Positions 13,260-25,084 of a stretch of DNA of 64,000 nucleotides are shown here, one piece after another. Position numbers and translations under genes: made by a program. Each line of letters opens with the position of its first letter. The first letter of the stretch is position 1. The stretch spans positions 744,001 to 808,000 of the forward strand of contig JALPQD010000102.1 of the NCBI GenBank assembly GCA_023101885.1. Reading direction: 5' to 3'. The stretch comes from Typhlomys cinereus. Taxonomy: Eukaryota > Chordata > Mammalia > Rodentia > Platacanthomyidae. The notes below the pieces were generated by a model, which made no database searches, was not told the origin of the DNA, and saw only the letters and a list, made by a program, of their open reading frames with translations.

Positions 13260-14490
13260 GAAAATGCAAAATCCTCCAGCTCCATGTCCAGCATTTGGGG
13301 CTTATGATGGAATCATCCAAGTTCCAAAATCCCACACTCCAGCTCTGCTACCTGAAGCAAAGCTAACCTCTCTCTTGAGCTAACTATACTCTATACATAC
13401 AGTTTTCCTTGGTGGATGGTTCTTGGTCTTGGTGTTTCCCATATCATGGAATCTCAACTGAAACTTAGCCTTCACCATCACAACTTCACATAGTAGCCTC
13501 TTAGGGTCTCCTTGCAGAGATTCCAACCCTGCCATACATTGCCCCAGCCTCAGTGGCTTTCTGGAACTGTGGTGCAAGACTCCATGACCCCCTTAATCTT
13601 GCATCTGCTATTTCTACAAAATAAATACCACATGGGTAACACTTCCAGGTCCAATTACCAATTCAAAACAGAACCTGGTCCCTTTGGACCATAGTTACAT
13701 CAACCTCTCTGTGCCTTTCAGACTGACCCTGGGGAAACAGTTCCCCAGGTAATTGTTTTCCAGAAGGGAAAATACAAAATCCTGAAGTTCCATGTGTACC
13801 ATCTGGGGCTCATGATAGAATCATTGGGGTCCCAGGCTCCACCATTCGGTTGCATCTCAGTGCAGGTTCTTTCCTTTCAAGTAAATTTCTATCTTCATAA
13901 GTTGTAGCCTTGATCCGTGGGTTTGCCCTTAGAACACCTGCCCAGTGCAGAGCATGAGATTTCTCTTAAACAATTATAGCTCCTTTTCTACTATCAGCCT
14001 TGGCTGCAACTTTAAGCTCACACACTTCTCCTCATTAAAGTTTTTGGTGGTGTTGCTCCACATGATGCTGTCCTCTCTATAAATCTGAACAAGAGCAGTA
14101 AGCAACAGCCAAATAGCAGTCTGAATGCTATGCTGTCTTGAAATTTAAAAGTCCACTACTTTTAAACTTTTAAACATAAGTTCTTGGGGCATGGCAAGAA
14201 TGCAGCTAGACTAGTTGCCAGAATATCACATAAATGGTCCCTAGTCTGGCTTCTGATAAAGTCCTACTCCCCAGACTACTACTGTCCACATATTTCTCAG
14301 CATTTCTGTCTCTGAGGCTTCCACCATAATGCCCACTAAACTCTGCTTATAGTATTTAATGTATTTTCCAGGCCAAAGTTCCAAACTTTTCCATATTTCT
14401 CCTGAAATCCAGTTCCAAAGGCCTAATCTTTAGTCCCGAAACCACATGGTTAGATTTATCACAGCAATGGTCCTACTTCTTGGTACCAAT
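13260..14490. repeat. unclassified repeat-like region with internal duplication
   Basis: The block at 13267-13345 (aaaatcctccagctccatg ... tggggcttatgatggaatca) recurs in diverged form at 13787-13860 (aaaatcctgaagttccatg ... ggggctcatgatagaatcat). No ORF and no family name can be given. An old retroelement remnant is the likeliest reading. Confidence 0.4.
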
Positions 14491-14494
14491 TTTC

Positions 14495-14850
14495 CGAATT
14501 GGTTAATTTTTCTGTTGCTGGGATAAAATATCTATCACAAGCAACTTTAGGGTGAAAAAAAAGGAGCTTATTTGAGCTCACAGTTGGAGATAGAGAAGTC
14601 ATGACAGCAAGTGTTTGAAGTGGTTGATTAAACTGTGTCTGTAGTCAGAAAGCAGATAGCAATGAATGCTAACACTCAGCTTGCTTTCTCCATTTTATTC
14701 AGTCTAGAACCCTATCCCATGGAATGGTCTGCCCATATTTAGGGTAGGTCTTTCTACGTCAATGAGCTTATTCTAAATAAACCCTCCCAAGCATGCCCAG
14801 AGGCTAACCTAATATTGATAATCTCTCACAGGTCTGCATCCTACATGATT
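14495..14850 (+). repeat. dispersed rodent repeat, diverged
   Basis: Opens tttctgttgctgggataaaa, continues with a ggagcttatttgagctcac block, and includes aataaaccctcccaag. It has the layout of a common interspersed rodent repeat whose name I cannot assign, and is probably related to the copies at 10867 and 22405. Confidence 0.5.
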
Positions 14851-15360
14851 GCAGATATTGTTGATAATCAATATTAAGCATCATACACAATATTAAGCAT
14901 CACACAACAAATTCATTTCAAAATGGCAAAGAACTTGTGTCAACTGTGTCTATGTCCAAGGGACGAACTTAAGACTGACAAACTGGAATATTTGGAGGAT
15001 AAATTTCTAAGCAAAATAGTGAGAGAGCTGACTGATTACTTTTAATTACTTATACTAAGAAACAAGAAGAAAAATAACTTAAAGACTGAATTTAAAATCA
15101 CAAGGGAAGTAAACTGTAAAGATTCAGAATATTTACAGTCTGTGCAAAAAACAAAAAATGCATACTAGGCTTCAGGCAAGAGAGCCTTTGATAAAGAGAT
15201 TTAGCTTTCAGAGAAGGAAGCCAGGTTCAGGTCATAGAGACAGTGGGCGAATAAGCCTAAAGGCATTTCGGAGATATCGAAACCAAGATAGGACCATCAA
15301 GACCAAGTTTCCTGAAGTGAGCTAAATCAAATCGGTTTCTGTCATGAATTAATCTATGAC

Positions 15361-15362
15361 AG

Positions 15363-15393
<31 letters not shown>

Positions 15394-15396
15394 TGC
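15361..15396. repeat. (TC)n microsatellite
   Basis: Two TC runs separated by a short interruption, next to the TG tail of the following SINE. Confidence 0.85.
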
Positions 15397-15430
15397 ATGT
15401 GCGGAGATGCCGGTATGTGGGGGAGAGGGG

Positions 15431-15443
15431 GAGACTGTGTGAT

Positions 15444-15492
<49 letters not shown>

Positions 15493-15718
15493 AGATGAGG
15501 GCACTGTGTGTCTGTAGTGACCCAAGGGTAACTTTGAAAATCATCCTGGATTGCTCTTCTTTTTATCACTTTATTCTGGGATTTCTCAGGCTCTGTCTTT
15601 CAGGGCAGAACAGCCGCCCACTATTTCCACCTGGTGTTTTTACATTGCATCTAGAATCCAAACTCAGGTCTTTCTGCTTGCAAGACAGAGGCTTAACCTC
15701 TGAGCCATGTCTTCAGCC
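15431..15718 (-). repeat. B2-superfamily-like SINE
   Basis: Minus-strand copy. The (TG)n run at about 15443-15490 is the complement of the CA tail, and the tRNA-like head lies at the right (gaggcttaacctctgagcca ... cagcc). This is the older subtype, with acccaagggtaactttg. Confidence 0.85.
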
Positions 15719-15901
15719 CTGTGATATTCTTTTTTAGCAACATAAAATCTAAAATGAGGCTGTCCCAGCTATAAACTTACAAATTTTGAGGAGTAATATT
15801 TCCCTGATATTCTGAACCTTCCCAAAACATTTCTCCAATTTTGAAAGAATCATTTCATTATCATAATAGCTATCAAAAACTCAAACAGATTTCAAGATTT
15901 T

Positions 15902-15909
15902 TTTTAAAT

Positions 15910-15952
<43 letters not shown>

Positions 15953-16183
15953 AGTGTGTGTGTGTGTGTGTCTGAGGGCATTGTGTGTGTCTATGGAGAC
16001 CCAAGGGTGACTTTGGGAATCACCCCGGATTGTGCTACCTTCTCTTTGCTTTGAAGTTTCCCAGGGTCAGAAGTACAGGCCACTGACATTTTCCTCTGGC
16101 ATTTTTGCATGGGTCCTGAGATCTGAACTCATGACTTTCTGCTTGCAAGAGTCTTAACTCATGAACCAATCTTTCCAGGCCCC
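15902..16183 (-). repeat. B2-superfamily-like SINE
   Basis: Minus-strand copy with a TG tail at 15915-15970, body acccaagggtgactttgg and a diverged head ending ccaatctttccaggcccc. Confidence 0.85.
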
Positions 16184-17094
16184 AGACTTCATATTTTAAA
16201 TTTACATTGTAATTTCTAATAATACTAATATTTTACTTAAATGTAAAATAATACATCTGCCCTTATCTGAAACTATGCATCCACATATATGCACAACCCA
16301 ATACACATACACATGAAAATGGAAAAATAAGAAATAAAAAATTCTAAAGACAAAATGAATGAGCTAGGTGAGTAGTAGAGCTGGAAACGGCTCTGCTACT
16401 ATGATGTCAAATGTGTTAGGGGTAGTTCAGGGTGTTGCTAGGGCAGCCAGGGAGTAGAGTTAAACGAATACCAGGTGCCTGATGAACATTTTGGTTACTA
16501 ATCTAAGAGACCTAAAAAAGAGAATCTAAAAAAACAGGTTGTCTGTTCCACATGTGGTTATTGTTCAGGTAATATGATTTGCTCTGGGGTTGAAATGGAG
16601 AAGTCCTGCAAAATGGTGTGGCTATAGCTAATATCTGCCCCACCCCATCCCACCACCAACCAAAAAAAAAAGGTAAAATAAAAACAAGACACATAACAAA
16701 CTTGTCTAAGAATTGGTCTTAGAGTCCTTTATCCTGCAAATTCATATTAAAAAACTTTAAATTATGAACTCTGTCTTTAATTAATAGGCCGTGGTCACCA
16801 CCCTGTAATATATATTGTGCTGAAGTTGCTTTCTGCACTTTAAGAAGAGATCAACTAGTTGAGAGCAACAAGGACAATGAAAACAGTTCGAAGAGTAATT
16901 AGTCTCCTCACTGTACTCGGCCTCTGTAGAAAATAAAATCTCTTCCCTAGCATGATATCTGCTACAAACACTCCTAACACCATATTTCAGGCATTCGTAT
17001 TTGTCCCCTCCTGGTATCACCTATCAGGATTCCTAAAGGGAAAGCACTTTTCCCATCAACACAGAGTTTAACTAAATGAAATTTAAAGAAGGTC
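16184..17094. other. intergenic, no gene recognised
   Basis: No exon or named repeat. It contains the 49-bp segment 16473-16521 that recurs inside the SINE at 17233-17281. Confidence 0.5.
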
Positions 17095-17329
17095 ATGGGG
17101 GCCAAATAGAGGCTCAGGAATTAAGCCTCTGCCTCTACCTTAAAAGCTGCAGGTCATGAGTTCGGATCCTGGATCCCACATAGAAATGCCAGATGGAAAT
17201 GATGATAGCAACACCAGCGCAAAGCGAAGAGGAGGTGCTTGATGAACATTTTGGTTACTAATCTAAGACATCTAAAAAAGATTTCTGAAATTATCCTTTG
17301 GCCTCCATGGGCACACACAGTGCCCTTTG

Positions 17330-17382
<53 letters not shown>

Positions 17383-17425
17383 GTGTGTGTGTGTGTGTGT
17401 GTGCAAAAATAAAAACAAAATTTAA
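17095..17425 (+). repeat. B2-superfamily-like SINE with foreign 49-bp insert
   Basis: The head (aggctcaggaattaagcctc) and tail (cctccatgggcacacacagt, (CA)n) are normal for the family. Where the consensus has the agaagcaatccaggatga region, this copy has 17233-17281, a near-copy of 16473-16521. A (CA)n then (TG)n inverted pair follows at 17335-17402. Confidence 0.85.
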
Positions 17426-17559
17426 AAAGGTCATGGATTTAAGGATCCTCCAATTTCTTAGCAAGCCTCCTATGCTTGAATTATTACACCTCCCCACTTC
17501 CTCGCTCACAAACCTACTATATAACCAAAGATGATCTTGAACTTCTGATCCTTTTTCCT

Positions 17560-17685
17560 CCATCTTCTGTGTGCTGAGGTTATGCAGGTGTACCACCAAA
17601 CCAGGCTATGCAAAGCTGGGGATCAAATCCAGGGTTTTACTCATGTTAGGCTAGCATTCTACCAAGTGAGCTACATCTCTAGTCT
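17560..17685 (-). repeat. B1/ID-like SINE remnant
   Basis: The complement reads as a tRNA/ID-like promoter region (accaagtgagctacatctct at the right) joined to a B1-like part (gctgaggttatgcaggtgt). It is strongly diverged. Confidence 0.5.
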
Positions 17686-17699
17686 TCATATTGATATTC

Positions 17700-17729
17700 T
17701 TAATATTTATTTGTATTTTTAACTATCTA

Positions 17730-17776
<47 letters not shown>

Positions 17777-18009
17777 TCAGAGGGTACTGTGTGTCCCTGT
17801 GAAGGACCAAGGGTGACTTCAAGAATCATCCCTGATTGTTTCTATCTCCTTCTTGCTTTGTTCTGGGATTTCCCAGGCTCTGCCCACCAGTACCAGAAGT
17901 GCAGGCTGCCACCATTTCCTCCTGGTATTTTTACATGGGACCTAGGATCAGAACTCAGTACCTTCTGCTTTTAAGGCAGAGTCTTAACCCCTGAGCCATC
18001 TCTCCAGCT
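17700..18009 (-). repeat. B2-superfamily-like SINE
   Basis: Minus-strand copy: TG tail 17734-17775, body gaccaagggtgacttcaag, head gagccatctctccagctc at the right. Confidence 0.88.
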
Positions 18010-18319
18010 CATGTATTGCTATTCTTAATGAAACCTTTGGGCTTTGCTTTGTTTTAAATCCATTAGATATCATCCTTTCCAGAAGTCTAAGGATACTTTG
18101 GGTCAAACCTTAACATAAATGTAATAAAAACTGGGACCGTGTCTTTTGCCACCTAATAAGCAGGGGAAGAATAACTTCTTCCCTGGGCTTCCAGTTATGG
18201 AACCCCTGGATCTCATGGGGCTACAGAAGCACACTCAAGGTCCCTAAGTCCTCTGTGAGTTTTCTGTTTTGGTTTTCATCAATAAAGTGACATACAATAG
18301 CACATACTACATAGACGAC

Positions 18320-18985
18320 GTCTTATAATTATTGTGCTTATTAATTTCAATTGTCAGTCTGCTTGGATTAATAAAATCCTAGGCCATTAATGAGGCACAC
18401 CTTTGGGTGTATCTGTGAGAGCATTTCCAGAGAGAGTTGAGTCAAGAAGGAAGAACACCCACCCCTGTACGTTGGCAGAACTATCCTATGATCCGGGGTC
18501 CTAGACTGAATTAAAAGGCAAAAGGAAGATGGAGAGATGGTTTAGTAGTTAAAGGTGCTTGTACACAACCCAGTGATCAGAATTCACACCCAGAGCCCTC
18601 ATGGTGGAAGGAAAGAACCAACGTCCTTGCCTTCTGACCTCCACACTGCTCCATAACAAATATTTTTTCTCTCTTCTCTTTTCTCCCTTTCCCCATCCCT
18701 CTCTTTCCTCTCCTTTCTTTCTCTCAAATAAATAAGTTTTTTTTTTTTAATCAAAAGGGAGAAAACTAGCTAAGGGCCAGTATTCCCATTTCTCTGCTTC
18801 CTGTTGCTGCTCCCATCTAACCAACTGCTGCACACTCTTGCTGCTATGCCTTCCCCATCATGAAGGCATTTGGGGATTGTGGCCCCTTGATCTGTAAGCT
18901 AAAATTAACCTTTCATTCCTCAAGTTGCTTCTTGTCAGGTATTTTGCCACTGTGATAAGAAAAGCAATAATAGAATTGTGTCTTG
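18320..18985 (+). mobile_element. URR1-like element interrupted by a SINE
   Basis: The left half (gtgcttattaatttcaattg ... ccggggtcctagactgaatt) and right half (cagtattcccatttctctgc ... gtcaggtattttgccactgt) match the same layout as 20757-21150. They are separated by a SINE at 18533-18752. Confidence 0.6.
18533..18752 (+). repeat. B3/B2-type SINE nested in URR1-like element
   Basis: A tRNA-like head (gatggagagatggtttagta), a body ending ccttgccttctgacctcc, a pyrimidine-rich TTTCTC stretch, then aaataaataag and a T-run. The body differs from the dominant CA-tailed SINE and is closer to mouse B3. Confidence 0.6.
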
Positions 18986-19190
18986 TCACATTTAAACTTA
19001 CAACTTAGGTAATGCTAAACAGTGGTTGCTTATTTAAAGTACATAAAACCTTTTTCTGAGATGAGAATTCTCCAGTTGAGCATACCAGTTGAGGAGAATG
19101 CTAATATAACTCTGAATCTAAAGAACTTAAAGGTACAGGAAGAGTTCCTTGGAATCCGGAAGAACCTAGCCAATAAAAGTATTAAAAAGA

Positions 19191-19475
19191 GGGCTGGAGA
19201 GGTGGCTCAGGGGTTAAGCCTCTGCCTTGCAGGCAGAAGGTCCCGAGTTCTGATCCTAGACCCCACGTATAGACGCCGGGCGGAAGCAGGGGCGGCCTGC
19301 GTTTCTGGTCCTGGTAGGGTGGAGCCTGTGAATCCTGGGGCAGAGTAAACAAGAAGGTGGAGGCGTCCATGGTGGTTCCCGAATTCGTCCGTGGTTCTAC
19401 ACACACACACACACACATACATACACACGCACGCACACGCATACACGCACAATTGAATAAATAAAAAAATTTTTA
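19191..19475 (+). repeat. young B2-superfamily-like SINE, full length
   Basis: Complete young-subtype copy (cgtatagacgccgggcgg body, (CA)n tail, attgaataaataaaaa). The target duplication aaaagtattaaaaaga is perfect at 19175-19190 and 19476-19491. Confidence 0.93.
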
Positions 19476-19599
19476 AAAAGTATTAAAAAGAAATGACTGG
19501 CTTACATATGTATTAAATGAATCAAGGAGCACACAAGAAGTCTTACTGTTGACTGGAATATCTGTTAGCTCCTTGCATGCTTCTGTGGACTTTCCTTTA

Positions 19600-19606
19600 T
19601 TAATTG

Positions 19607-19654
<48 letters not shown>

Positions 19655-19912
19655 GCATGTGTGTGAGAGAACAGGAATGAGTTTGCATTGCACCCATGTG
19701 CAGATTAAAAACCAACTTTTTGAAGTTGGTTCTCTCTTTCCACATTGTTGCATTGGTCACTCTGCTGACTCCAGACTAGCTATCTTCAGGCTCCCTTGGG
19801 ATTCTCCACAGGAGTACTATCATTTCTGATGTGAGTCACTACATACAGCTTTTTGTAGGTTCTAGGAATGGAACTCAAGTGGTGTTAACAGCAGAGCCAT
19901 CTTGCTGTCCCC
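19600..19912 (-). repeat. B3-like SINE remnant with long TG run
   Basis: Starts with (TG)n at 19610-19650 and ends with a tRNA-like head complement (agcagagccatcttgctgtc). The central part is diverged and contains a short inverted repeat, accaactttttgaagttggt, at 19711-19730. Confidence 0.5.
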
Positions 19913-20311
19913 AATATGCTTTTTAAAGAGTGCTTCCTGAGGACAATATCTTTATGATCTCTCTCCTACCTGGGAACCACTGTGATGCAGGTTCCCCTGC
20001 CTCTTTTTTGCAGCAATTTTAAGCTACACTGATAAAGCAGATTCCTCCTGTATAACTCTTCGGGAGAGTGAGCACCATGTAAAGCTGGGAGCCCAGCACT
20101 AGATAAACATATGACCTCCATTCTATATAACTACAGCAGTCCTTGGCTTGATGGCCAAAGCTTGATTTGGTTCAGCTTTTGTGGCTTCATGATAATGAAT
20201 TTGATAATCAACTTGTAAGATACTGAATTGTGGATCAGAATGCCAAGAACCATGTAGAGCATTTTTGTACATTTTTCTACTGACCAAAGCATCTTCAAAA
20301 TATAGTAACTT

Positions 20312-20598
20312 GGGGCTGGAGAGATGGCTCAGGGGTTAAGTCACTGCCTCGAAACAGAAAGTCCTGAGTTCAAATCCCAGATCCCACATAAACTCCAGGT
20401 AGAAATGGTGGTGGCCTGTACTTCTGCCTGGAAGGTGGAGCCTGGGAAACTCCAGAGCAAAGCAAAGAAGAGGTAGAGCAATCCACAGTGATACCCAAAG
20501 TCACCCTTGGGCCCCCACAGGCAAACATAGTGCCCTCTAACTCACAAAGATGCACACACACACAGAGACGCACATGATAAGTAAAAATAAAATATATA
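20312..20598 (+). repeat. B2-superfamily-like SINE
   Basis: Complete copy with head ggggctggagagatggctca and tail cacacacagagacgcacatg plus aaataaaa. Target duplication tatagtaactt at 20301-20311 and 20599-20609. Confidence 0.9.
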
Positions 20599-20756
20599 TA
20601 TAGTAACTTGCCTTTCACTGTGTTAAAAGGATATAGTTCTTTCAATAGGCCAGGAGAAGCCTGGAATAGGAAAGGTACTCTGTGACTGAAAAGTGAGTGA
20701 CCACTGTCCTGTGAGTCTCCCTAGACAAGCTATAAGTACACCCAAGTCAGCATTTG

Positions 20757-21150
20757 TGATGCTTAGTGTTGATTCTCAACCTGACACCTACCAGGCAGGT
20801 GTCCACGTCCACCTGAGAGAGATTCTATAGACTAAGGTTGGCCTTTGGGGGATGTCCGTGAGGGATTGTCTTGATTGTATAATTGATATGCGTGAGTAGG
20901 ATCATTTCCTGAGCAGGCGGATAAAGGTAAAGAGAGCTAGCTAAACACAGGCAAGCAGCACATGAACTGATACGTTGCTCTCTACTCTTGCAGTGGATGC
21001 AATGTGCTTAGGTCTCTCAGCTCCTGCTACTGTGACTCCCCTGCTCTGATGGATGGTAAATTGGAACTGAAGCAAACCCTTTGCTTCTCCCTAAGTTGTT
21101 TTGTCAGGGATTTGGTTGTAGCAACTTATAATGAGTCTAGAACAGTATCT
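20757..21150 (+). mobile_element. URR1-like element
   Basis: Runs from tgtgatgcttagtgttgatt to about gtagcaacttataatgagtc, with gagggattgtcttgattgt in the middle. The 65-codon frame at 21004-21201 lies mostly inside it and is not a gene. Confidence 0.6.
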
Positions 21151-21299
21151 TTGGTCTCCCTATTCCTAACTCTACATGGCTTCTCTGTTTTCCTTCTTTA
21201 AATAGATACAATTATCAGTACTGTGTGACAGGTTCTATTCCTCTTAGTCATTTTCTGGTCATTCCTATGACTCTCATGATATAACCTCATCATCAACAC

Positions 21300-21420
21300 A
21301 TTTTTTGGTGGTGGTTTGTTTGTCATGTTTTGGATATCCTCACTTTGTATCCAATGTGACCTTGAACTTAGATTCTTGCTTCTGCCTCCCTAGTGCTGGG
21401 ATTATAAGGGTGTACACCAT
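21300..21420 (-). repeat. B1-like SINE
   Basis: Complement of a 7SL-derived element: ctgcctccctagtgctggga is the hallmark at 21382-21401, with a T-rich left edge. Confidence 0.65.
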
Positions 21421-21514
21421 CCCTTACCATTTTTTTTTCCTGATGGAGTTCTCTGCTATAGATGACTCATTATACATGATTCCATTCATCCTCTTGAATC
21501 AGAACAAATACCTG

Positions 21515-21676
21515 AGGGAGCCAGGTGTGCTGGCTGATATCTATAATTCCAGGACTCGGTAAGCTCAGGCAAGGAGGATCACTATGGTTTCTGAGGACAG
21601 TGTGACTGTGTAGTTAGTTCCAGGTCAGCCTAAGCTATAGATTAAGATCCTGTCTCAATGAATAAATAAATAAATA
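21515..21676 (+). repeat. B1-like SINE
   Basis: 7SL-derived copy: gagccaggtgtgctggctga, aattccaggactcgg, caaggaggatcac, then aagatcctgtctcaatg and (AATA)n. It immediately precedes the RPL23A pseudogene. Confidence 0.75.
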
Positions 21677-21685
21677 GAATCCCTT

Positions 21686-22186
21686 TTCACTAAAATGGCA
21701 CAAAAATCTGCCCTTCCAATGCTGAAGCCAAAGCCAAGGCTTTGAAAGCCAAGAAAGCACTGCTGAAAAGTGTCCACAGGCCTCAAAAAAGATTCACACA
21801 CATCACCCACCTTCTGGCCACCCAAATCCTACAACTTAGGAGGTAGCCCAAATACCCTGGAGAAACAAGCTTGACCACTATGCCATCAAGTTCTCCTTCA
21901 CCACTGAGTCAGCCATGAAGAAGATAAATGACAACAAAACATTGCCTTCATTGTAAATGTCAAAGCTAACCAACACCAGGTCAAACAGGCTGTAAAGAAG
22001 CTGTATGACACTGATATGGCCAAAGTCAATATGCTAATCAGGCCTGATGAAGAGAAGAAAGCCTACATTCAACTGGCTCCTGATTATGATGCTTTAGAAG
22101 TTGCCAATAAATTTGAATCATCTAAACTTGAGTACAGCTGCTAATTTTAAATACATATCTTTTCCATGATAAAAAGAAGATAAGGC
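21686..22186 (+). pseudogene. RPL23A: RPL23A processed pseudogene
   Basis: Intronless decayed copy of the ribosomal protein uL23 (RPL23A) mRNA. The start lies at 21695. Recognisable blocks are AEAKAKALKAKKA near the N-terminus, then NKLDHYAI-, TESAMKKI-, [13 protein letters not shown], [19 protein letters not shown], a stop region tctaaacttgagtacagctg, and a 3' UTR-like attttaaatacatatctttt. Several internal deletions and in-frame stops, such as the tag at 21843, break the frame. The parent protein binds 25S/28S rRNA near the exit tunnel; this copy cannot encode it. No clear target duplication. Confidence 0.92.
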
Positions 22187-22404
22187 TTTGGGAGGGAAGG
22201 AAATGAACAATAAGTATGACTTTCATTTTCAAAGAATGTTCTCATTTCAAAATTCTAGAGCTCAAGGGGTGTCTCTGATAGGTCAACATGGAGGTCCACT
22301 GATAAAAGGACACTAACAAAAGGTACAGACTAAAGAAATGTAAGTTCTACTAGAGATGAGGGCCTTATAGCTGGGGAAACCATAATTTGACCTTAAGGAG
22401 GGAG

Positions 22405-22770
22405 AGTGTAGCAGTTACTTTTTCCGCTGCTGTGAGACATCAGTGAAACTCAAGAAACTTAAGAGAAAAAGGGAGATATATTCAGCTTATTGTTCCAAAG
22501 AGGAGACATAGTCTATTATGATGGAAAAGACATGCAGGGATGGCTAGCTGGCAGAAACTGAAGGCCGCCTAAGTCACATCCAACAAGGAAACCGAGAGAC
22601 CTAGTAACTGAAGCTGGGTGGAGCTGATCAACTTCAAGACCCATCCTCTGTCGCATGCCTTCCTCCAGCAAAGCTCCATCTTCTAAAGGTGCCATGACCT
22701 TCGCAAATAACTAAAGATTCAAACACAAGAGCCTGTGGGGGGACAATTTATGTCTCAAACCATGACAGAA
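22405..22770 (+). repeat. dispersed rodent repeat, family not named
   Basis: Counterpart of 10867-11230: gcagttactttttccgctgc, aagagaaaaagggagatata, gcatgccttcctccagcaaa, and an end near tatgtctcaaaccatgacag. It has no coding capacity. Confidence 0.65.
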
Positions 22771-23860
22771 GCATTAGAATGGAAGAGATATTTTAAAGTC
22801 AGAGTCACCATGGACAGCATTGGGGGGTGGGGGAGTGGAGAGGAAGGTAGGATCTGAAGAGCCCTCAGCATAAAAGGGTTGTTTTTTTTTTTTTTTTACG
22901 TTTTATAGATTTCAGCGGTTGTTAAGGAGTTGTCCTGGAAGCAGAGCAGTAGGGTGTGGAGAGTAAAAGAATGTCAGTCATCTCTAAAGGTGGGTGTAAG
23001 GGGTCAAGGGTTTAGGGGAGATGAGTCCCAAGTGGCTGGTGTGGTTGATTCTGGGAATTTCCATATTCCAGCCAAGGTAAAGGAGTTTTCCAAAATGGCC
23101 TGGCTGTGGCTAACATTCTTGACCCTTCTTTGTAATCTCCTAATGCAAAAAGTCTGTTTGATCAACATAGATGCTATGTATATGTTTATATTATGATAAA
23201 TCTTGGGTGTTAAATAGAAAACAAAATGATTGACTGCATAATGAAGAAATTCGTATGCATAAAATAAATCCACTTTTGCCCCTCTGAATCATTTGCTACC
23301 CTCAGACCAACCATTTTGAAGTACTATCTGTGTTTGGGTATATCTGGGTCTTCGAGTATGTGTGAGGTACTAGCATCCATCCCAGGCTGTCTGTGCCAAG
23401 CAAGGCTCCGCCTTCACTGTTTTCTTACCTCAGGGTCCTTCTTGGGACTCTGAGACAAAAGCTCCGCCCTGCTCTGAAAGGGCAAGTCTCCTCTGCCATC
23501 CACACCCTGTAGCAAATTCTCTTAGGGTTTGGCTAGTGATGATTGAACCATCACAATTACATGGGATCCTAACACAGCACCAATGATGACTTATATCTAA
23601 AATGTCTATATTCTTGTTTTTCTTTGTTTCCTACCCCAAACAAAGGACAAGTACTTGTATTACACCTGTGTAATTAAAGGGTATATTCATATGGCATACC
23701 TAAAGAAATACTTCATGGATGACTTGAAATGATTCCAGAATTCACTTACTTTTGTCTCTCAGCCTAATTAATCCTTTTTCCAAATTTTGATCATTATTTC
23801 AGCAGTCTTTTTTTTTTTTTCAGTAAGAGTTGACAAACACTGTCCATAGGGATGGAGCCA
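22771..23860. other. intergenic, no gene recognised
   Basis: Two T-runs (22880-22898 and 23809-23820) may be remnants of retroposon tails. No exon or family was recognised. Confidence 0.45.
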
Positions 23861-24399
23861 GTAGGAGAGCAAGAAAGCAGATGATTGATCCACAGACAGG
23901 TTTAATAGGTAGAAACACAGAGAGTTATACGTGAGAGAAGACTTAGAGGAAGGGACTTACGAGGATTGACTCACGTGATGATGAAGGCTGAGGAATCCTG
24001 TGGCATTTGTTTCTACTGTTTTTACTGTTTCATCTACAGTTTCTACTGTAGTATGGTTCAGTCCAAGTCCAAAGACCTTAGAACAAGGGAAGCTGTGCAT
24101 ATGATTCTCAGGCTGAGGCTGGAAACCTAAAACCATATGAATTCTAGAAATCAAAGGCCAGATGTAGGGACCAGCAAGATAGTTCACCAGGTAATTAGGC
24201 AGTTTTAGAGCAGCCATGCTGAGATGGATTTTTAGGGTCTTTAAAGGTAATCCCCGACTGCTGGGATACCCTAAACGAACATACCCTATTTAATCTGGAG
24301 GAACTGACTCTAATCCTTCACAGAGATGAAGTTGCCACTTTACCCCAATCCTCTGTTCATGAAAGGATATGGAGATTAGTTCACCATTGTAAATAAGCC

Positions 24400-24800
24400 C
24401 TACCATGAGGTCGGGCACAAATCAACTGGATTGGGCGCCAATATGAAAAGAACAATGAGATGTAGAAGACCAAAAGCTCCAATTAGGTTTGTAGAAACTG
24501 GGGCATAATCCTGACCTGGCAGCCATCTTTGGCTCCCTTGCCACTCATGGGATTCCACCTCTGGAATCTTTGAGTTCCTATCTGATTTTTCTCTCACTCC
24601 TCATGGATTCCATGCCTGGAATCTGTGAGTTTTCCAGGACTCTCTTACCCCTCATGGATTCATGTTCACAAATTCCACGAGTTCTATTCTTTCTCTCCTC
24701 TAATAAACTCTGCCTTAATTCTCTACATGTGTTCTAGTTTCAATCTTCAACTCCCAAACACAAGAACCTAGATATATAAAGACCCCCAGAGGTAACTTCA
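24400..24800 (+). repeat. LTR-like repeat with internal direct repeats
   Basis: Contains about three diverged units of the form ctcatggattccatgcctgg followed by aatctgtgagtt at 24530-24690. An aataaa at 24703-24708 and tctagtttcaatcttcaact follow, like an LTR 3' end. A related block in the opposite orientation is at 32900-33110, and a related 3' end is at 33820-33900. Confidence 0.5.
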
Positions 24801-24809
24801 TAACAATAA

Positions 24810-24985
24810 GACACCTACTTATAAACTTGACAACCTGAGTTTTATTCCTGGAAGCCCACATGGTAGAGGAAGAGAATTGACTTCCAAAAGTTGCTTTCTG
24901 ATCTCTTTCTCTACCTATATTCATATGCCTTCTCTCTGTCTCTATCTCTGTCTCTGTCTCTGTCTCTCTCAAATAAATACATACC
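24810..24985 (+). repeat. B3-like SINE fragment
   Basis: Body agcccacatggtagaggaag then agagaattgacttcc, followed by a (TCTCTG)n pyrimidine tract and caaataaatacat tail. The tRNA-like head is diverged. Confidence 0.5.
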
Positions 24986-25084
24986 AAAGGCCAAGTGTCT
25001 AAGACAGAATGGCTTTCAGCTCTCAGAGATAGGTAGATTGACACACTTGCCTTTTTTCTGTTTTTTATTCTTTCCCTCTCTGAC

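Noticed and set aside
15257..15569. His/Thr- and Cys/Val-rich small proteins over CA/TG runs (here and at about 2013, 7254, 17154, 28354 and elsewhere)
   Set aside because: They are translations of dinucleotide microsatellites in SINE tails.
21004..21201. 65-codon frame
   Set aside because: It lies mostly inside a URR1-like repeat, with no conservation and no splice context.
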